Made by a program: the position numbers and the translations under genes | Assembly: GCA_963204905.1 (NCBI GenBank) | Contig: CAUJJN010000182.1 | Location: 1 to 42,086 of the forward strand | Origin: Pseudomonadota bacterium | GTDB taxonomy: Bacteria > Pseudomonadota > Alphaproteobacteria > Rhizobiales > Xanthobacteraceae | DNA length: 42,086 nt | Reading direction: 5' to 3' | Shown here: piece after piece, positions 8,830-16,512 of the stretch | How positions within the stretch are numbered: position 1 is the first letter of the stretch | Layout of the letters: each line of letters starts with the position of its first letter | The notes under the pieces: generated by a model | Told to the model about the DNA's origin: nothing | Database searches by the model: none | The model's input: only the letters and a program-made list of their open reading frames with translations

Positions 8830-9926
8830 CAGTTCAATCCTCCGGTCGCGACATCGCGCGCAATCAAAACCATGTTTTCGCCGATGTGAGCAAAATCGGC
8901 ATAGCGTTCGTCCTTGACCGCGCCGTTGACCCATTGGCGATGCAGTTGCAGGAAGACGATGCCGAGCTTGAACAGCGCTAGCACGCGCATCGCCGGCAGA
9001 TCGTCGAGATCGCATCCCGTCGCCGCCGCGTAGCTTCTCGCGACCTCGGCGCGCGTCCAGAAACCGGGATGCACCGTCGGCATCTGCCCCAGCTCGCGCC
9101 ATTCGATCGGATCGCCCGGCTCCGGCCAGTAGCTGAGCAGCGTGGCAAGATCGAACAGCGGATCGCCGCGCGTGCCCATGTCCCAATCGACCAAGGCCAC
9201 CGGCGACAGCGTTTCCGGATTCAGGATCACGTTGTCGAGCTTGAAGTCGCAATGCAGCAGTGTCGCGCGCCGCTCCCGGAAACGCTGACGCTCCAGCCAT
9301 CGCGCGACATCTTGGAGCAATGTTTGCACCGCGTCGGAGCCGGCGACCAGCGCGCCGCGCTTCGACCATCCGGCGATGGCACGCGCGATGAAACCATCCG
9401 GCTTGCCGAGATCGCCCAGCCCGACCGCCTGCGCATCAACACGGTGGAGACTGGCAAGCGTCGCCACCAGCATCTCACACAATAGACGCGGCGCCTCGAC
9501 GTGCGACGCAATCGGCGCGAGATCCGCACCCTGAACCACGATGCCGCCGCGATATTCGATCAGTTGAAATGGCACACCAATAACGTCGCGCCGCTCGCAG
9601 TAATGCAGGCTCGGTGCGATGAAGGGCAGCGCGGTGGCGAGACGTGAGAGGATCTTATGTTCACGCGCCATGTCGTGCGCGCCAGGCGGGAGGTCGCCAT
9701 CGGGCGGCCGGCGCAGCACCGCGCGCACGCCATCGACGACGACGAGATAGTTGCGATTGGCGAAGCCGCCGGCGAACTGCCGGATCGGCTGATCGGGATC
9801 GAAGCTCATCCCTTCCGCGCGGAGGTAATTCGCCAGCCGATGCCAGTCGGCCGGCACGGTTTCCGCCGCCGACCGCAACATGGCGGGCTCCGCCGCAGGC
9901 GGATCACTGACCGGATTGACGCTCAC
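8829..9926 (-). CDS. APH-fold phosphotransferase (LvaA / ACAD11 kinase-like)
   Basis: A protein of 365 residues with an aminoglycoside-phosphotransferase/kinase fold. FAGGFANRNYLV is the nucleotide-binding loop, VLRRPPDGDLPPGAHDM fits the family's 'R(R/K)PP.G' stretch, LLHCDFKLDNVI is the catalytic loop (HxD...N) and ALVDWDMGTRGDPLFDL the metal-binding motif. The gene neighbourhood, not drug resistance, gives its role: it is coupled to an ACAD10/11-like gene, as in ACAD10/11 and the Pseudomonas lva operon, where LvaA phosphorylates 4-hydroxyvaleryl-CoA. The GTG start at 9926 follows AGGAGG by 4 nt. The frame could begin at a TTG at 9962, but that codon lies inside the operator palindrome. It is the first gene of a five-gene minus-strand run. 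Confidence 0.88.
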   Translation of the reverse strand: MSVNPVSDPPAAEPAMLRSAAETVPADWHRLANYLRAEGMSFDPDQPIRQFAGGFANRNYLVVVDGVRAVLRRPPDGDLPPGAHDMAREHKILSRLATALPFIAPSLHYCERRDVIGVPFQLIEYRGGIVVQGADLAPIASHVEAPRLLCEMLVATLASLHRVDAQAVGLGDLGKPDGFIARAIAGWSKRGALVAGSDAVQTLLQDVARWLERQRFRERRATLLHCDFKLDNVILNPETLSPVALVDWDMGTRGDPLFDLATLLSYWPEPGDPIEWRELGQMPTVHPGFWTRAEVARSYAAATGCDLDDLPAMRVLALFKLGIVFLQLHRQWVNGAVKDERYADFAHIGENMVLIARDVATGGLN

Positions 9927-9948
9927 CCCACCTCCTGTATTGCCTGAA

Positions 9949-9965
9949 TTATTGTCCGACAATAA
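9949..9965. promoter_or_regulatory. GntR/FadR-type operator palindrome
   Basis: TTATTGTCCGACAATAA is a perfect palindrome (8-bp arms, one central base) containing TTGT-CCG-ACAA, the GT-N3-AC core known for FadR-subfamily GntR regulators. It lies in the 152-nt gap between the divergent phosphotransferase operon and the SDR gene, just upstream of the phosphotransferase ribosome binding site. A GntR/FCD gene sits in the same operon, so autorepression through this site is the simplest reading. Confidence 0.7.
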
Positions 9966-10045
9966 ATCTTAATCAGCGGGGGCGGCGCCGCGTCAATAGC
10001 GATATTTTTCAAAAATCCATGCTTTCGCGTGTAAACCACATATAT

Positions 10046-10058
10046 TCTGCCCGACAAT
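10046..10058. promoter_or_regulatory. second, degenerate copy of the GntR operator
   Basis: TCTGCCCGACAAT matches 10 of 13 bases of the core ATTGTCCGACAAT at 9951-9963; the right half is identical. It lies 20 nt upstream of the SDR start, well placed to control the rightward promoter. Confidence 0.45.
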
Positions 10059-10078
10059 CAGAACCGGACGGGGACATC

Positions 10079-10876
10079 ATGGAGAAAGACGGCATCATTC
10101 TTGTCACCGGCGGCAGCCGTGGCATCGGAGCCGCCACCGCGATCATGCTCGCGGCGCGTGGCCATCGCGTGGTGGCTGCTGACATCAAGCCGGAACGCCC
10201 CGCCGATGCTCCCGCTTCCCTCGTCGTCTGGCCACAGAGTTTCGACGTCGCGTCCGAAGACAACGTCGGTACCGGTGTTGAGGCCATGGAGAAAGCGCAC
10301 GGCCCGATCATCGGGCTCGTCAATGCAGCCGGCGTGTTCGGCAAGATGCACAGTCTCGAGCGTATCCGCATGGAGAACTGGGACCGCGAGGTCGATATCG
10401 ATCTGCGCGGCACATTTCTGGTGGCGCGCGCGGTCGGCGTGCGGATGGTCGCGCGCAAGCACGGCGCCATCGTCAATGTCGCATCCGTCGCCGGCATGAC
10501 GTCGGGGCCCATCCACGCCTACACCGCCGCCAAGGCTGGCGTCATTCAACTGACGCTGTCAATGGCCGGTGAATGGGGCCGCGCCGGCGTGCGCGTCAAC
10601 GCGGTTTCGCCAGGGTTCACTCGCACCGTGGCGTTGCAGGCCGGCATCGATTCCGGAGCGATGAGCGAGGAACGACTGACGCGCAACGCTGCGATGGGGC
10701 GCCTGGTGCAGCCATCCGAAGTGGCGGAAGCCATCGTGTGGCTGCTCAGCTCTGCAAGCAGCGCCATCACCGGCATCAACCTTCCGGTGGATGCCGGGTT
10801 CCTCGCCGGCTCGACATGGGATTCCTACTGGGGTCTGCCGGACGGCGACGGCAAGATTCCCGGCAAGACCCTATAG
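10079..10876 (+). CDS. SDR family oxidoreductase
   Basis: A protein of 265 residues with the classical short-chain dehydrogenase plan: TGGSRGIG nucleotide-binding motif (about 10-17), VNAAGVFG, the serine of NVASVAGM and YTAAK as catalytic Tyr/Lys, then VSPGFTRT. The fold reduces or oxidises hydroxyl/keto groups with NAD(P)H. The ATG at 10079 is chosen because the motif then sits at the usual distance; the ribosome binding site (GGGGAC) is weak. It diverges from the phosphotransferase operon and shares its operator region. In the lva pathway an SDR (LvaD) reduces levulinyl-CoA to 4-hydroxyvaleryl-CoA, and this gene could do the same; a 3-hydroxyacyl-CoA dehydrogenase role is the alternative. 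Confidence 0.88.
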   Translation: MEKDGIILVTGGSRGIGAATAIMLAARGHRVVAADIKPERPADAPASLVVWPQSFDVASEDNVGTGVEAMEKAHGPIIGLVNAAGVFGKMHSLERIRMENWDREVDIDLRGTFLVARAVGVRMVARKHGAIVNVASVAGMTSGPIHAYTAAKAGVIQLTLSMAGEWGRAGVRVNAVSPGFTRTVALQAGIDSGAMSEERLTRNAAMGRLVQPSEVAEAIVWLLSSASSAITGINLPVDAGFLAGSTWDSYWGLPDGDGKIPGKTL

Positions 10877-10880
10877 GCAT

Positions 10881-11648
10881 CTATCCGTTCATCGTGAGGC
10901 CGCCCGACACGCTGATGACCTGTCCGGTGATGAAGTTGGCGTCATCACTCGACAGGAACGCGATCATTCCCGGGATATCGTCGGGCTGGCCAAGACGCTT
11001 GAGCGGGATCGCTCGTTTCAAGCCTTCGTAGACCTTCTGGCCAAATTCGCCATCGCCAGCGAAAGAGCGTAGCAACGCCGTGTCGGTCGGTCCCGGACAC
11101 ACCGCATTGACGCGAATATTGTCGCGCGCATATTCCCGCGCAATCGTCTTGGAGAAGGAAATCAGGCCGCCCTTGCAGGCCGAATAAACCGACTCGCCAG
11201 AGGAGCCGACGCGGCCCGCATCCGACGCTACGTTGACCACCTTGCCGCCGCCGCCCGCGATCATGTGCGGCATCGCCGCCTTGTGCAGGTTGAGCGGCCC
11301 GAGCAGATTGATCGCGATGATCTTGTCCCAAAGCTCTGGATCGGTCTGAAGGAACGGCTTGGCGATATCCCAGCCGGCGTTGTTGACGAGAATATCGAGC
11401 TTGCCAAACTTGGCGACGCCGCGGTCCACCGCGTCCTTGACCGCCTGATAGTCCGCGATGTCGACCGCGAGGGGGTAAAGCCGCGTTTCGTCGACGCCTA
11501 GATCGGTCACAAGCCCCTTCAGCGCCTCCGCGTTGATATCGACCGCGAGGATATGCGCACCTTCCTCAAGGAAACGGCGACAAATCGCGCGCCCGATTCC
11601 GCCGGCCGCGCCGGTGATGATCGCAACGCGGTTATTCAGACCTCTCAT
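10881..11648 (-). CDS. SDR family oxidoreductase, BadH-like 2-hydroxycyclohexanecarboxyl-CoA dehydrogenase
   Basis: A protein of 255 residues. TGAAGGIGRAICRRF, NNAGWDIAKPF, NVASDAGRVGSSGE, VYSACKGGL (catalytic Tyr/Lys), VCPGPTDTALL and a C-terminal FITGQVISVSGGLTMNG closely follow BadH of Rhodopseudomonas palustris. BadH oxidises 2-hydroxycyclohexane-1-carboxyl-CoA with NAD+ in the cyclohexanecarboxylate/benzoate route. No other bad genes lie here, so it may instead oxidise the 3-hydroxyacyl-CoA made by the neighbouring cluster. The ATG at 11648 has GGAG upstream. It converges with the other SDR gene; the two stops are 4 nt apart with no room for a terminator. Confidence 0.87.
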   Translation of the reverse strand: MRGLNNRVAIITGAAGGIGRAICRRFLEEGAHILAVDINAEALKGLVTDLGVDETRLYPLAVDIADYQAVKDAVDRGVAKFGKLDILVNNAGWDIAKPFLQTDPELWDKIIAINLLGPLNLHKAAMPHMIAGGGGKVVNVASDAGRVGSSGESVYSACKGGLISFSKTIAREYARDNIRVNAVCPGPTDTALLRSFAGDGEFGQKVYEGLKRAIPLKRLGQPDDIPGMIAFLSSDDANFITGQVISVSGGLTMNG

Positions 11649-11764
11649 ACTTGCTGCTCCAGTTTGAACTGTCACTTATCTGACTTGCGGTCACGCCCGC
11701 TGATCCGCTTGCTCATGACCGTTGACCGCGCAAAGATCGACGGTACCCGACGGCCACCTGCGAC

Positions 11765-11795
11765 CTTGTTGATGAATCTGATTTCAGTCAACAAG
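11765..11795. promoter_or_regulatory. 8-bp inverted repeat upstream of the BadH-like gene
   Basis: CTTGTTGA (11765-11772) and TCAACAAG (11788-11795) are perfect inverted arms around a 15-nt spacer that itself has TGAA/TTCA symmetry. It sits in the 348-nt gap between the BadH-like gene (minus) and the FIST gene (plus), about 117 nt from the former start. It may be an operator or a hairpin. Apart from this and the FIST ribosome binding site, I see no gene or promoter I can assign in 11649-11996. Confidence 0.45.
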
Positions 11796-11996
11796 ATCAG
11801 TCACAGCAATGCGATCATTCCAAGCCAGCCGGCCCGACCCGCTTAGGCCGTCACGATTGGGCAACGAGAGGCCGCGATCGCCGTCGAACCAGCGCGGCAG
11901 TGACATTGACTTTGATTGCAGTCGTCGCCGGAAGCCCCTAATCTCCTTGGAATGACTTCGGTGTCGCCTGACATGACGTCACAGGGAGGAAACAAC

Positions 11997-13169
11997 GTGG
12001 ATCGAACCGAAAGCCGGTTCAGCAACGGATCCGGGGTTGCAGTCGCGCAAGCGAGAGCCACGGAAGCTGCCGCGGCTGCCGCCGAACTGGCCGCGCAACT
12101 GCCGGCCGATGGGCTGGCGATGATCCTCGTCTTTGCCTCGCCGTCCTACGATCCGCATCAATTCTCCGCCGAACTCGCACAGGTTTTCCATGATATACCG
12201 ATCTTCGGCTGCACCACGGCGGGCGAACTGACCCCGGATGGCTGGGGCGACAACAGTGTCGTGGCACTCGGATTCAGTGCGCAGGATTTCACCATTGCCG
12301 CCCGCCCGTTTCTCGACCTCTCCAATTTCCGCATCGAAGACGGCCGCCGGACTGGCAACGAATTGCGGGAAGAATTGGCGCGCAGCGGCACCCGCGACCC
12401 CAATGAAAAATCCTTCGGACTGTTGCTGATCGACGGGCTTTGCCAGCGCGAGGAAACGGTGATGTCCTCGATCTACGCGTCGCTCGACGACATTCCCGTG
12501 GTCGGCGGATCAGCTGGCGACGGGCTGCGGTTCGAGAAGACCTGGATCTTCCATGGCGGTAAGGCGCATACCGATGCGGCGATCCTGATCCTATTGAAGA
12601 CGTCACTGCCGTTCCGCTTGTTCAAATGCGATAATTTTGAACCGTCCACCACCAAGATGGTGGTGACAGACGCCGATATCGAGCGCCGCGTTGTCAAGGA
12701 GATCAACGCCGAGCCCGCGGCGGAGGAATACTCCCGCGCGGTCGGCATCATGGATACCAAGCTGGATATGTTCTCCTTCGCATCCCATCCGGTTCTGGTG
12801 CGCGCCGGTGGCGCCTATTACGCGCGCTCGATCCAGCAGGTGAATCCCGACGGATCGTTGAATTTCTTCTGCGCCATCGACGAAGGCATGGTGCTGACTG
12901 TCGCGAAAGCACGCAATCAGGTCGGCGTCACCAGGGAACTATTCGAGGAAACCCGCGCCGAGATGGGCGATGTGTCCCTTTATCTTGGTTTCGAGTGCCT
13001 TTTCCGCCGCCTTGATGCCGAACAGCATCAATTCGCCCGCGATATCTCGCAGCTCTATCGCGAGAACAATGTGGTCGGTTTCCATACCTATGGCGAGCAG
13101 TACCGCTCGATGCACGTCAACCAGACGCTTACCGGTGTCGCGATCGGCAAAAGACCGGCAACCGTATGA
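11997..13169 (+). CDS. FIST-domain sensor protein, NosP-like
   Basis: A protein of 390 residues without signal peptide or membrane segment. The N-terminal FIST domain (about 30-225) contains MILVFASPSYDP, IPIFGCTTAGELT, GLLLIDGL and DIPVVGGSAGDG. The C-terminal FIST_C domain (about 226-385) contains AVGIMDTKLDMFSFASHPVLV and ends VVGFHTYGEQYRSMHVNQTLTG. FIST proteins are cytosolic sensors; the best known, NosP, binds haem and nitric oxide and controls the adjacent kinase NahK. The start is the GTG at 11997, with GGAGG 7 nt upstream; ATGs at 11952 and further upstream lack such a site. Its stop overlaps the kinase start (ATGA), as expected for a sensor-kinase pair. Whether it binds haem or NO cannot be judged here; FIST proteins may bind other small ligands. 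Confidence 0.85.
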   Translation: MDRTESRFSNGSGVAVAQARATEAAAAAAELAAQLPADGLAMILVFASPSYDPHQFSAELAQVFHDIPIFGCTTAGELTPDGWGDNSVVALGFSAQDFTIAARPFLDLSNFRIEDGRRTGNELREELARSGTRDPNEKSFGLLLIDGLCQREETVMSSIYASLDDIPVVGGSAGDGLRFEKTWIFHGGKAHTDAAILILLKTSLPFRLFKCDNFEPSTTKMVVTDADIERRVVKEINAEPAAEEYSRAVGIMDTKLDMFSFASHPVLVRAGGAYYARSIQQVNPDGSLNFFCAIDEGMVLTVAKARNQVGVTRELFEETRAEMGDVSLYLGFECLFRRLDAEQHQFARDISQLYRENNVVGFHTYGEQYRSMHVNQTLTGVAIGKRPATV

Positions 13170-14518
13170 CCTCGCAGGATCACCGCTCGCTGGAAGCGTT
13201 GGAGCGGGAAACAATCAAGCTGAAAAAAATCAACGCTGCGCTGATCTCGCGTGTCGAACGCTCGATGGATCAGCAGGCGAACGCATTCTCGTTGTTCGAA
13301 ACGGCTATCGCGCTGGACAACCGTGTTCTCGAGCGCACGCGGCAACTTCAGGACGCACTGAGATCAATCGAACGCTCGAACGACGACCTGCTGCGCGCCA
13401 AACAACAAGCCGAGGCGGCCAGTTCGCTGAAATCATCGGTTCTGATCTCGGTCACGCACGATTTGCTGCAACCGCTGAACGCGGCGCGGCTGACATTGTC
13501 GACCCTGGCGGAGATGGACATTTTTGGACAAGGTGCCGCGCTGATCGGGCAGGTTGACCGGTCACTGTTGACGCTTGAGGACCTGCTGCGCACGCTGCTC
13601 GACATCTCGAAGCTCGATGCCGGCGTTCTCAAGCCGGATATCCGGCCGATCACGGTGGCCTCGTTGTTCGAACCGCTGCGTCAGGAATTCGCGCCGGTCG
13701 CGGCGAAGCGAGGCGTCTCGCTGCGAATTCTGCCCTCGCGGCATGCGGTGGTGTCCGATCAGCTGATGATGCGTCGCATCCTGCAAAATCTCTTGTCGAA
13801 CGCCCTGCGCTACACCCAGAAGGGTGGAGTATTGATGGGATGCAGGCTGAAGGGGAACCGCCTGTGCATCCAGGTCCACGACACCGGCCCCGGCATTTCC
13901 GAAGCCCAGCAGAAAGCCATCTTCGTGGAATTCCAACGCGGCGAGTCCAGCGACGGCGATCAGGCCGGCTTCGGACTCGGCCTCTCGATCGTGCATCGCT
14001 TCGCCACTGAACTCGACCACGATATCCAGGTCAATTCCCATCTCGGCCAGGGTTCGACATTCTCGATTACGCTGCCGCGCGCCGCATCGGAGGATGTGGT
14101 GGAAGCCGGGCGCGAAGTGCAGCATCTCGATTTTCGCTACAATGTTCTCGAAGGCCGCAAGATTCTGCTGATCGAAAACGATCCCTCGAGCGCCGAGGCC
14201 ATGGCCACACTGCTCGAAAAATGGGGATGCGATGTCGCTATCGCGACATCGGCGGCCGACGCGATGGACGACATCGGCGCGCTGGGCGAACCGCCGGATG
14301 CGATCGTCGCCGATCTGCATCTGGACCACGGAGAAAACGGTCTCGACGCGGTAAATACAATCCGCAACCAGATCAGGATCGACGTGCCCGCCATCATTGT
14401 AACGGCTGACTACTCAACCGAAGCCGAGCGGGAAGCCGCCGTGTACGGTCTGGAACTGCTACGCAAACCGGTCAAGCCGGCCGAGATGCGATCGCTGCTG
14501 TCGTTCCTGCTGGCCTAG
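13166..14518 (+). CDS. soluble hybrid histidine kinase, NahK/ErcS'-like
   Basis: A protein of 450 residues with no membrane segment. Residues 1-90 are a predicted coiled coil rich in charged residues. HisKA follows with H98 in SVTHDLLQPLN. The ATPase domain has the N box (N212 in NLLSNALRYT), DTGPGI (239-244) and GFGLGLSIV (268-276). A C-terminal receiver domain (about 332-450) has acidic E337/D339, phospho-acceptor D383 in VADLHLD, T413 and K434. Lacking its own input domain, it must take its signal from a partner; the overlapping FIST protein is the clear candidate. The receiver makes it a relay kinase, likely passing phosphate through a separate Hpt protein (none seen here) towards response regulators such as the two convergent genes at 14600-16190. 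Confidence 0.9.
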   Translation: MTSQDHRSLEALERETIKLKKINAALISRVERSMDQQANAFSLFETAIALDNRVLERTRQLQDALRSIERSNDDLLRAKQQAEAASSLKSSVLISVTHDLLQPLNAARLTLSTLAEMDIFGQGAALIGQVDRSLLTLEDLLRTLLDISKLDAGVLKPDIRPITVASLFEPLRQEFAPVAAKRGVSLRILPSRHAVVSDQLMMRRILQNLLSNALRYTQKGGVLMGCRLKGNRLCIQVHDTGPGISEAQQKAIFVEFQRGESSDGDQAGFGLGLSIVHRFATELDHDIQVNSHLGQGSTFSITLPRAASEDVVEAGREVQHLDFRYNVLEGRKILLIENDPSSAEAMATLLEKWGCDVAIATSAADAMDDIGALGEPPDAIVADLHLDHGENGLDAVNTIRNQIRIDVPAIIVTADYSTEAEREAAVYGLELLRKPVKPAEMRSLLSFLLA

Positions 14519-14599
14519 TGCGCGATGCCTCGGGCTGGTCGCCGCATACGGCGTTGCGCCGGGCGCCCATCTTTTCCTCAACACGTCTGATCGCCGCGT

Positions 14600-15298
14600 C
14601 TATTGCAGCCGTGCCTGCTCGGGCGAAACGTGCCTGGCCGAACTTTCGCCCGCGAGATTGGCGAAATCGATCTTCGACATTTCGATGATAGCGTTGGTAC
14701 GGCTCGCAACATTCAGTTTTCGCAACACTTCCGAGACGTGCACCTTGACGGTGGTTTCGCAGATTTTCAGTTCATAGGCGATCTGCTTGTTCTGCAAACC
14801 CCTACGCACCATGTCCAGCACCCGCAACTGTTGCGGCGTCAGGTCGTGCAATCGCTTGAGCAGGTCGAGATTTTGCGGCTGCGCCCGCTTGGTTTGCGTC
14901 GTCTCGATCAGCCGTTTCGGCAAATAGATCGAGCCGCGCAGCACCTCGCCGATGGAGTCCGCCAGTTCCCGCTTCGATGTCGATTTCGGAATATAGCCCG
15001 ACACCCCAAGCGACAGCACGCTGCGGACGATCTCCTTGTCCTCGAAGCAGGACACGATCACCACCGGGTTCTTCGGAAACGCCTTGCGGATGCGTACAAC
15101 GCCAAGCAGTCCGGTGGTCCCCGGCATCGACAGATCCAGCAGGATCAGATCGATGGCCTGCGTGGAGCCCAGGACAGTCAACGCCTCGTCGATGGACGTC
15201 GCTTGCAGGATTTCGGCATCGGGATTGGTGACGCATACGGCGCTTTCCAGCGCCTCGCGGAATAGCGGATGATCCTCAACGATTAAAAATCGCGTCAC
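14600..15298 (-). CDS. LuxR-type (NarL/FixJ) response regulator
   Basis: A protein of 232 residues. The receiver domain (1-120) has E8/D9, phospho-acceptor D55 in LLDLSMPG, S83 and K105. The C-terminal LuxR helix-turn-helix (about 150-212) reads LTPQQLRVLDMVRRGLQNKQ then TTVKVHVSEVLRKL. It converges on the hybrid kinase gene with an 81-nt gap. Regulators of this type (ErbR/AgmR, EraR, ExaE) control PQQ-dependent alcohol oxidation in Pseudomonas, which fits the pqq genes 6 kb away, but the target promoters here are unknown. It is clearly paralogous to the next gene, sharing the EDHPLFREAL / DDHPLFREAL, GYxPKSTSK and LTPQQxRVLD segments. Confidence 0.9.
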   Translation of the reverse strand: MTRFLIVEDHPLFREALESAVCVTNPDAEILQATSIDEALTVLGSTQAIDLILLDLSMPGTTGLLGVVRIRKAFPKNPVVIVSCFEDKEIVRSVLSLGVSGYIPKSTSKRELADSIGEVLRGSIYLPKRLIETTQTKRAQPQNLDLLKRLHDLTPQQLRVLDMVRRGLQNKQIAYELKICETTVKVHVSEVLRKLNVASRTNAIIEMSKIDFANLAGESSARHVSPEQARLQ

Positions 15299-15455
15299 GT
15301 CCCGGCTATCCTCACTTCGAACATGACCGCAGCCGGCTTATCGACGACGATGCAGCATGTTTCCGACGCCTGCGTTTCAAGCATCGTTGACGTTTCCTCA
15401 TTGCTTATCGATGTAACACGCTCCGCATGGCGGCGGAAGACGATTCCGCCAGGCG

Positions 15456-16190
15456 CTACCGGCGCCGCGTCGCGCCGCCCACCTCAGGTTGCTTCTGATC
15501 GGCGCCTTCGAGCGAGGCGCTTTCGCTTTTGCCGCCTCCCCGTTTCTTTGGCACCAGCAGATCGATCTTGCCGATCTCGATCACCGCCTTGTTGCGGCTG
15601 AAGAGTTTTAGTTTACGCAGGATTTCCGTCACATGCGCCTTGACGGTGGATTCCGCGAGCTTGAGTTCCGCAGCGATATGCTTGTTCTGGTAGCCCCGGC
15701 GGATCAGGTCGAGCACGCGAACCTGCTGCGGCGTCAATTCCTTCAGCCGCTGGCGCAGAGCCTGGGTGAAATCGGTATCGCCGCGCTCGCCCGACACGAC
15801 GAAATTCTTCGGAACCGAAACCGACCCGCTCAGCACGCAATCGATGGCTTGCGCCAATTCGTTCTTCGACGTCGACTTCGGCAAATAGCCGGCAGCGCCG
15901 AGCGACAGCGCCTCGCTGACAATCTCCTGATCCTCATGGCTTGAGACGATCGCAACTGGCAATCGCGGATAAGTCTCGCGCAAGCGCATGAATCCAGAAA
16001 ATCCCGTCGCGTCCGGCAGGGTGAGATCCAGCAATGCCAGATCGATTCCCTTCTTTTCCGCGAGAATATGCAATGCTCCCTTGATCGACATGGTTTCCGA
16101 GATCACGGCATCGGGATGGGCCTGGCGCACGGCATTACCCAACGCCTCACGAAACAGCGGATGATCGTCGATGATCAGAAAATGGGGCAT
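15456..16190 (-). CDS. LuxR-type (NarL/FixJ) response regulator, paralogue of the previous gene
   Basis: A protein of 244 residues. Receiver: D8/D9, D55 in ALLDLTLPD, SS in AIVSSHED and the lysine of YLPKSTSK. LuxR helix-turn-helix: LTPQQVRVLDLIRRGYQNKH, then STVKAHVTEILRKL. The tail after the HTH is basic and unusual (VPKKRGGGKSE). The ATG at 16190 starts the receiver at its normal position; the frame remains open upstream but adds an unrelated leader. Its own promoter must lie in 16191-16512 together with that of the divergent molybdenum hydroxylase operon, so it is a reasonable candidate regulator of those genes. The 157-nt gap to the other regulator suggests separate transcription. Confidence 0.88.
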   Translation of the reverse strand: MPHFLIIDDHPLFREALGNAVRQAHPDAVISETMSIKGALHILAEKKGIDLALLDLTLPDATGFSGFMRLRETYPRLPVAIVSSHEDQEIVSEALSLGAAGYLPKSTSKNELAQAIDCVLSGSVSVPKNFVVSGERGDTDFTQALRQRLKELTPQQVRVLDLIRRGYQNKHIAAELKLAESTVKAHVTEILRKLKLFSRNKAVIEIGKIDLLVPKKRGGGKSESASLEGADQKQPEVGGATRRR

Positions 16191-16450
16191 CTGCTGGTCC
16201 TGTTCGCGGCAAGAAACACTCCGGTCCAAGAATACACATTCCCGGCCGCATTCGAAGGCAAAGACCGAGTGCGGATCGCAATCCCGATTTCGGTCCGAAA
16301 ACGGAGCCCGGCGGCGATCGATGGGAGGGCACGGCTGAACTTGCCGCCTCGTTTCGAGTGTCTTGAGGGCGGGGATCGTGGCTTGCGGCGGCGAAATTCG
16401 ACATGGAAGCTCGTAGCTTAGCCGCCGCCCGCCTACTACGAAGATCGCTG

Positions 16451-16479
16451 TTGCAAAGTTCCCCGCAACTGCCTCTAAT
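16451..16479 (+). promoter_or_regulatory. candidate sigma70-type promoter of the form II hydroxylase operon
   Basis: TTGCAA (16451-16456), a 17-nt spacer and TCTAAT (16474-16479) lie about 34 nt upstream of the GTG at 16513, followed by an A/T-rich initially transcribed region. GTTGC (16450-16454) and GCAAC (16465-16469) form a small inverted repeat over the -35 region that could be an operator. The rest of the 322-nt divergent gap (16191-16512) holds no convincing gene. Confidence 0.5.
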
Positions 16480-16512
16480 TTAGAAATATAACAATTCAAC
16501 GGGAGGTGTCTC

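Noticed and set aside
8829..9926. Aminoglycoside resistance gene
   Set aside because: The kinase fold is shared, but the gene is coupled to an ACAD10/11-like dehydrogenase inside a fatty-acid-type operon; a metabolic acyl-CoA kinase fits better.
14549..14561. Terminator between the kinase and first response regulator (CGGCG-TTG-CGCCG)
   Set aside because: The 5-bp stem is too short to claim, although a TCTTTT stretch follows it.
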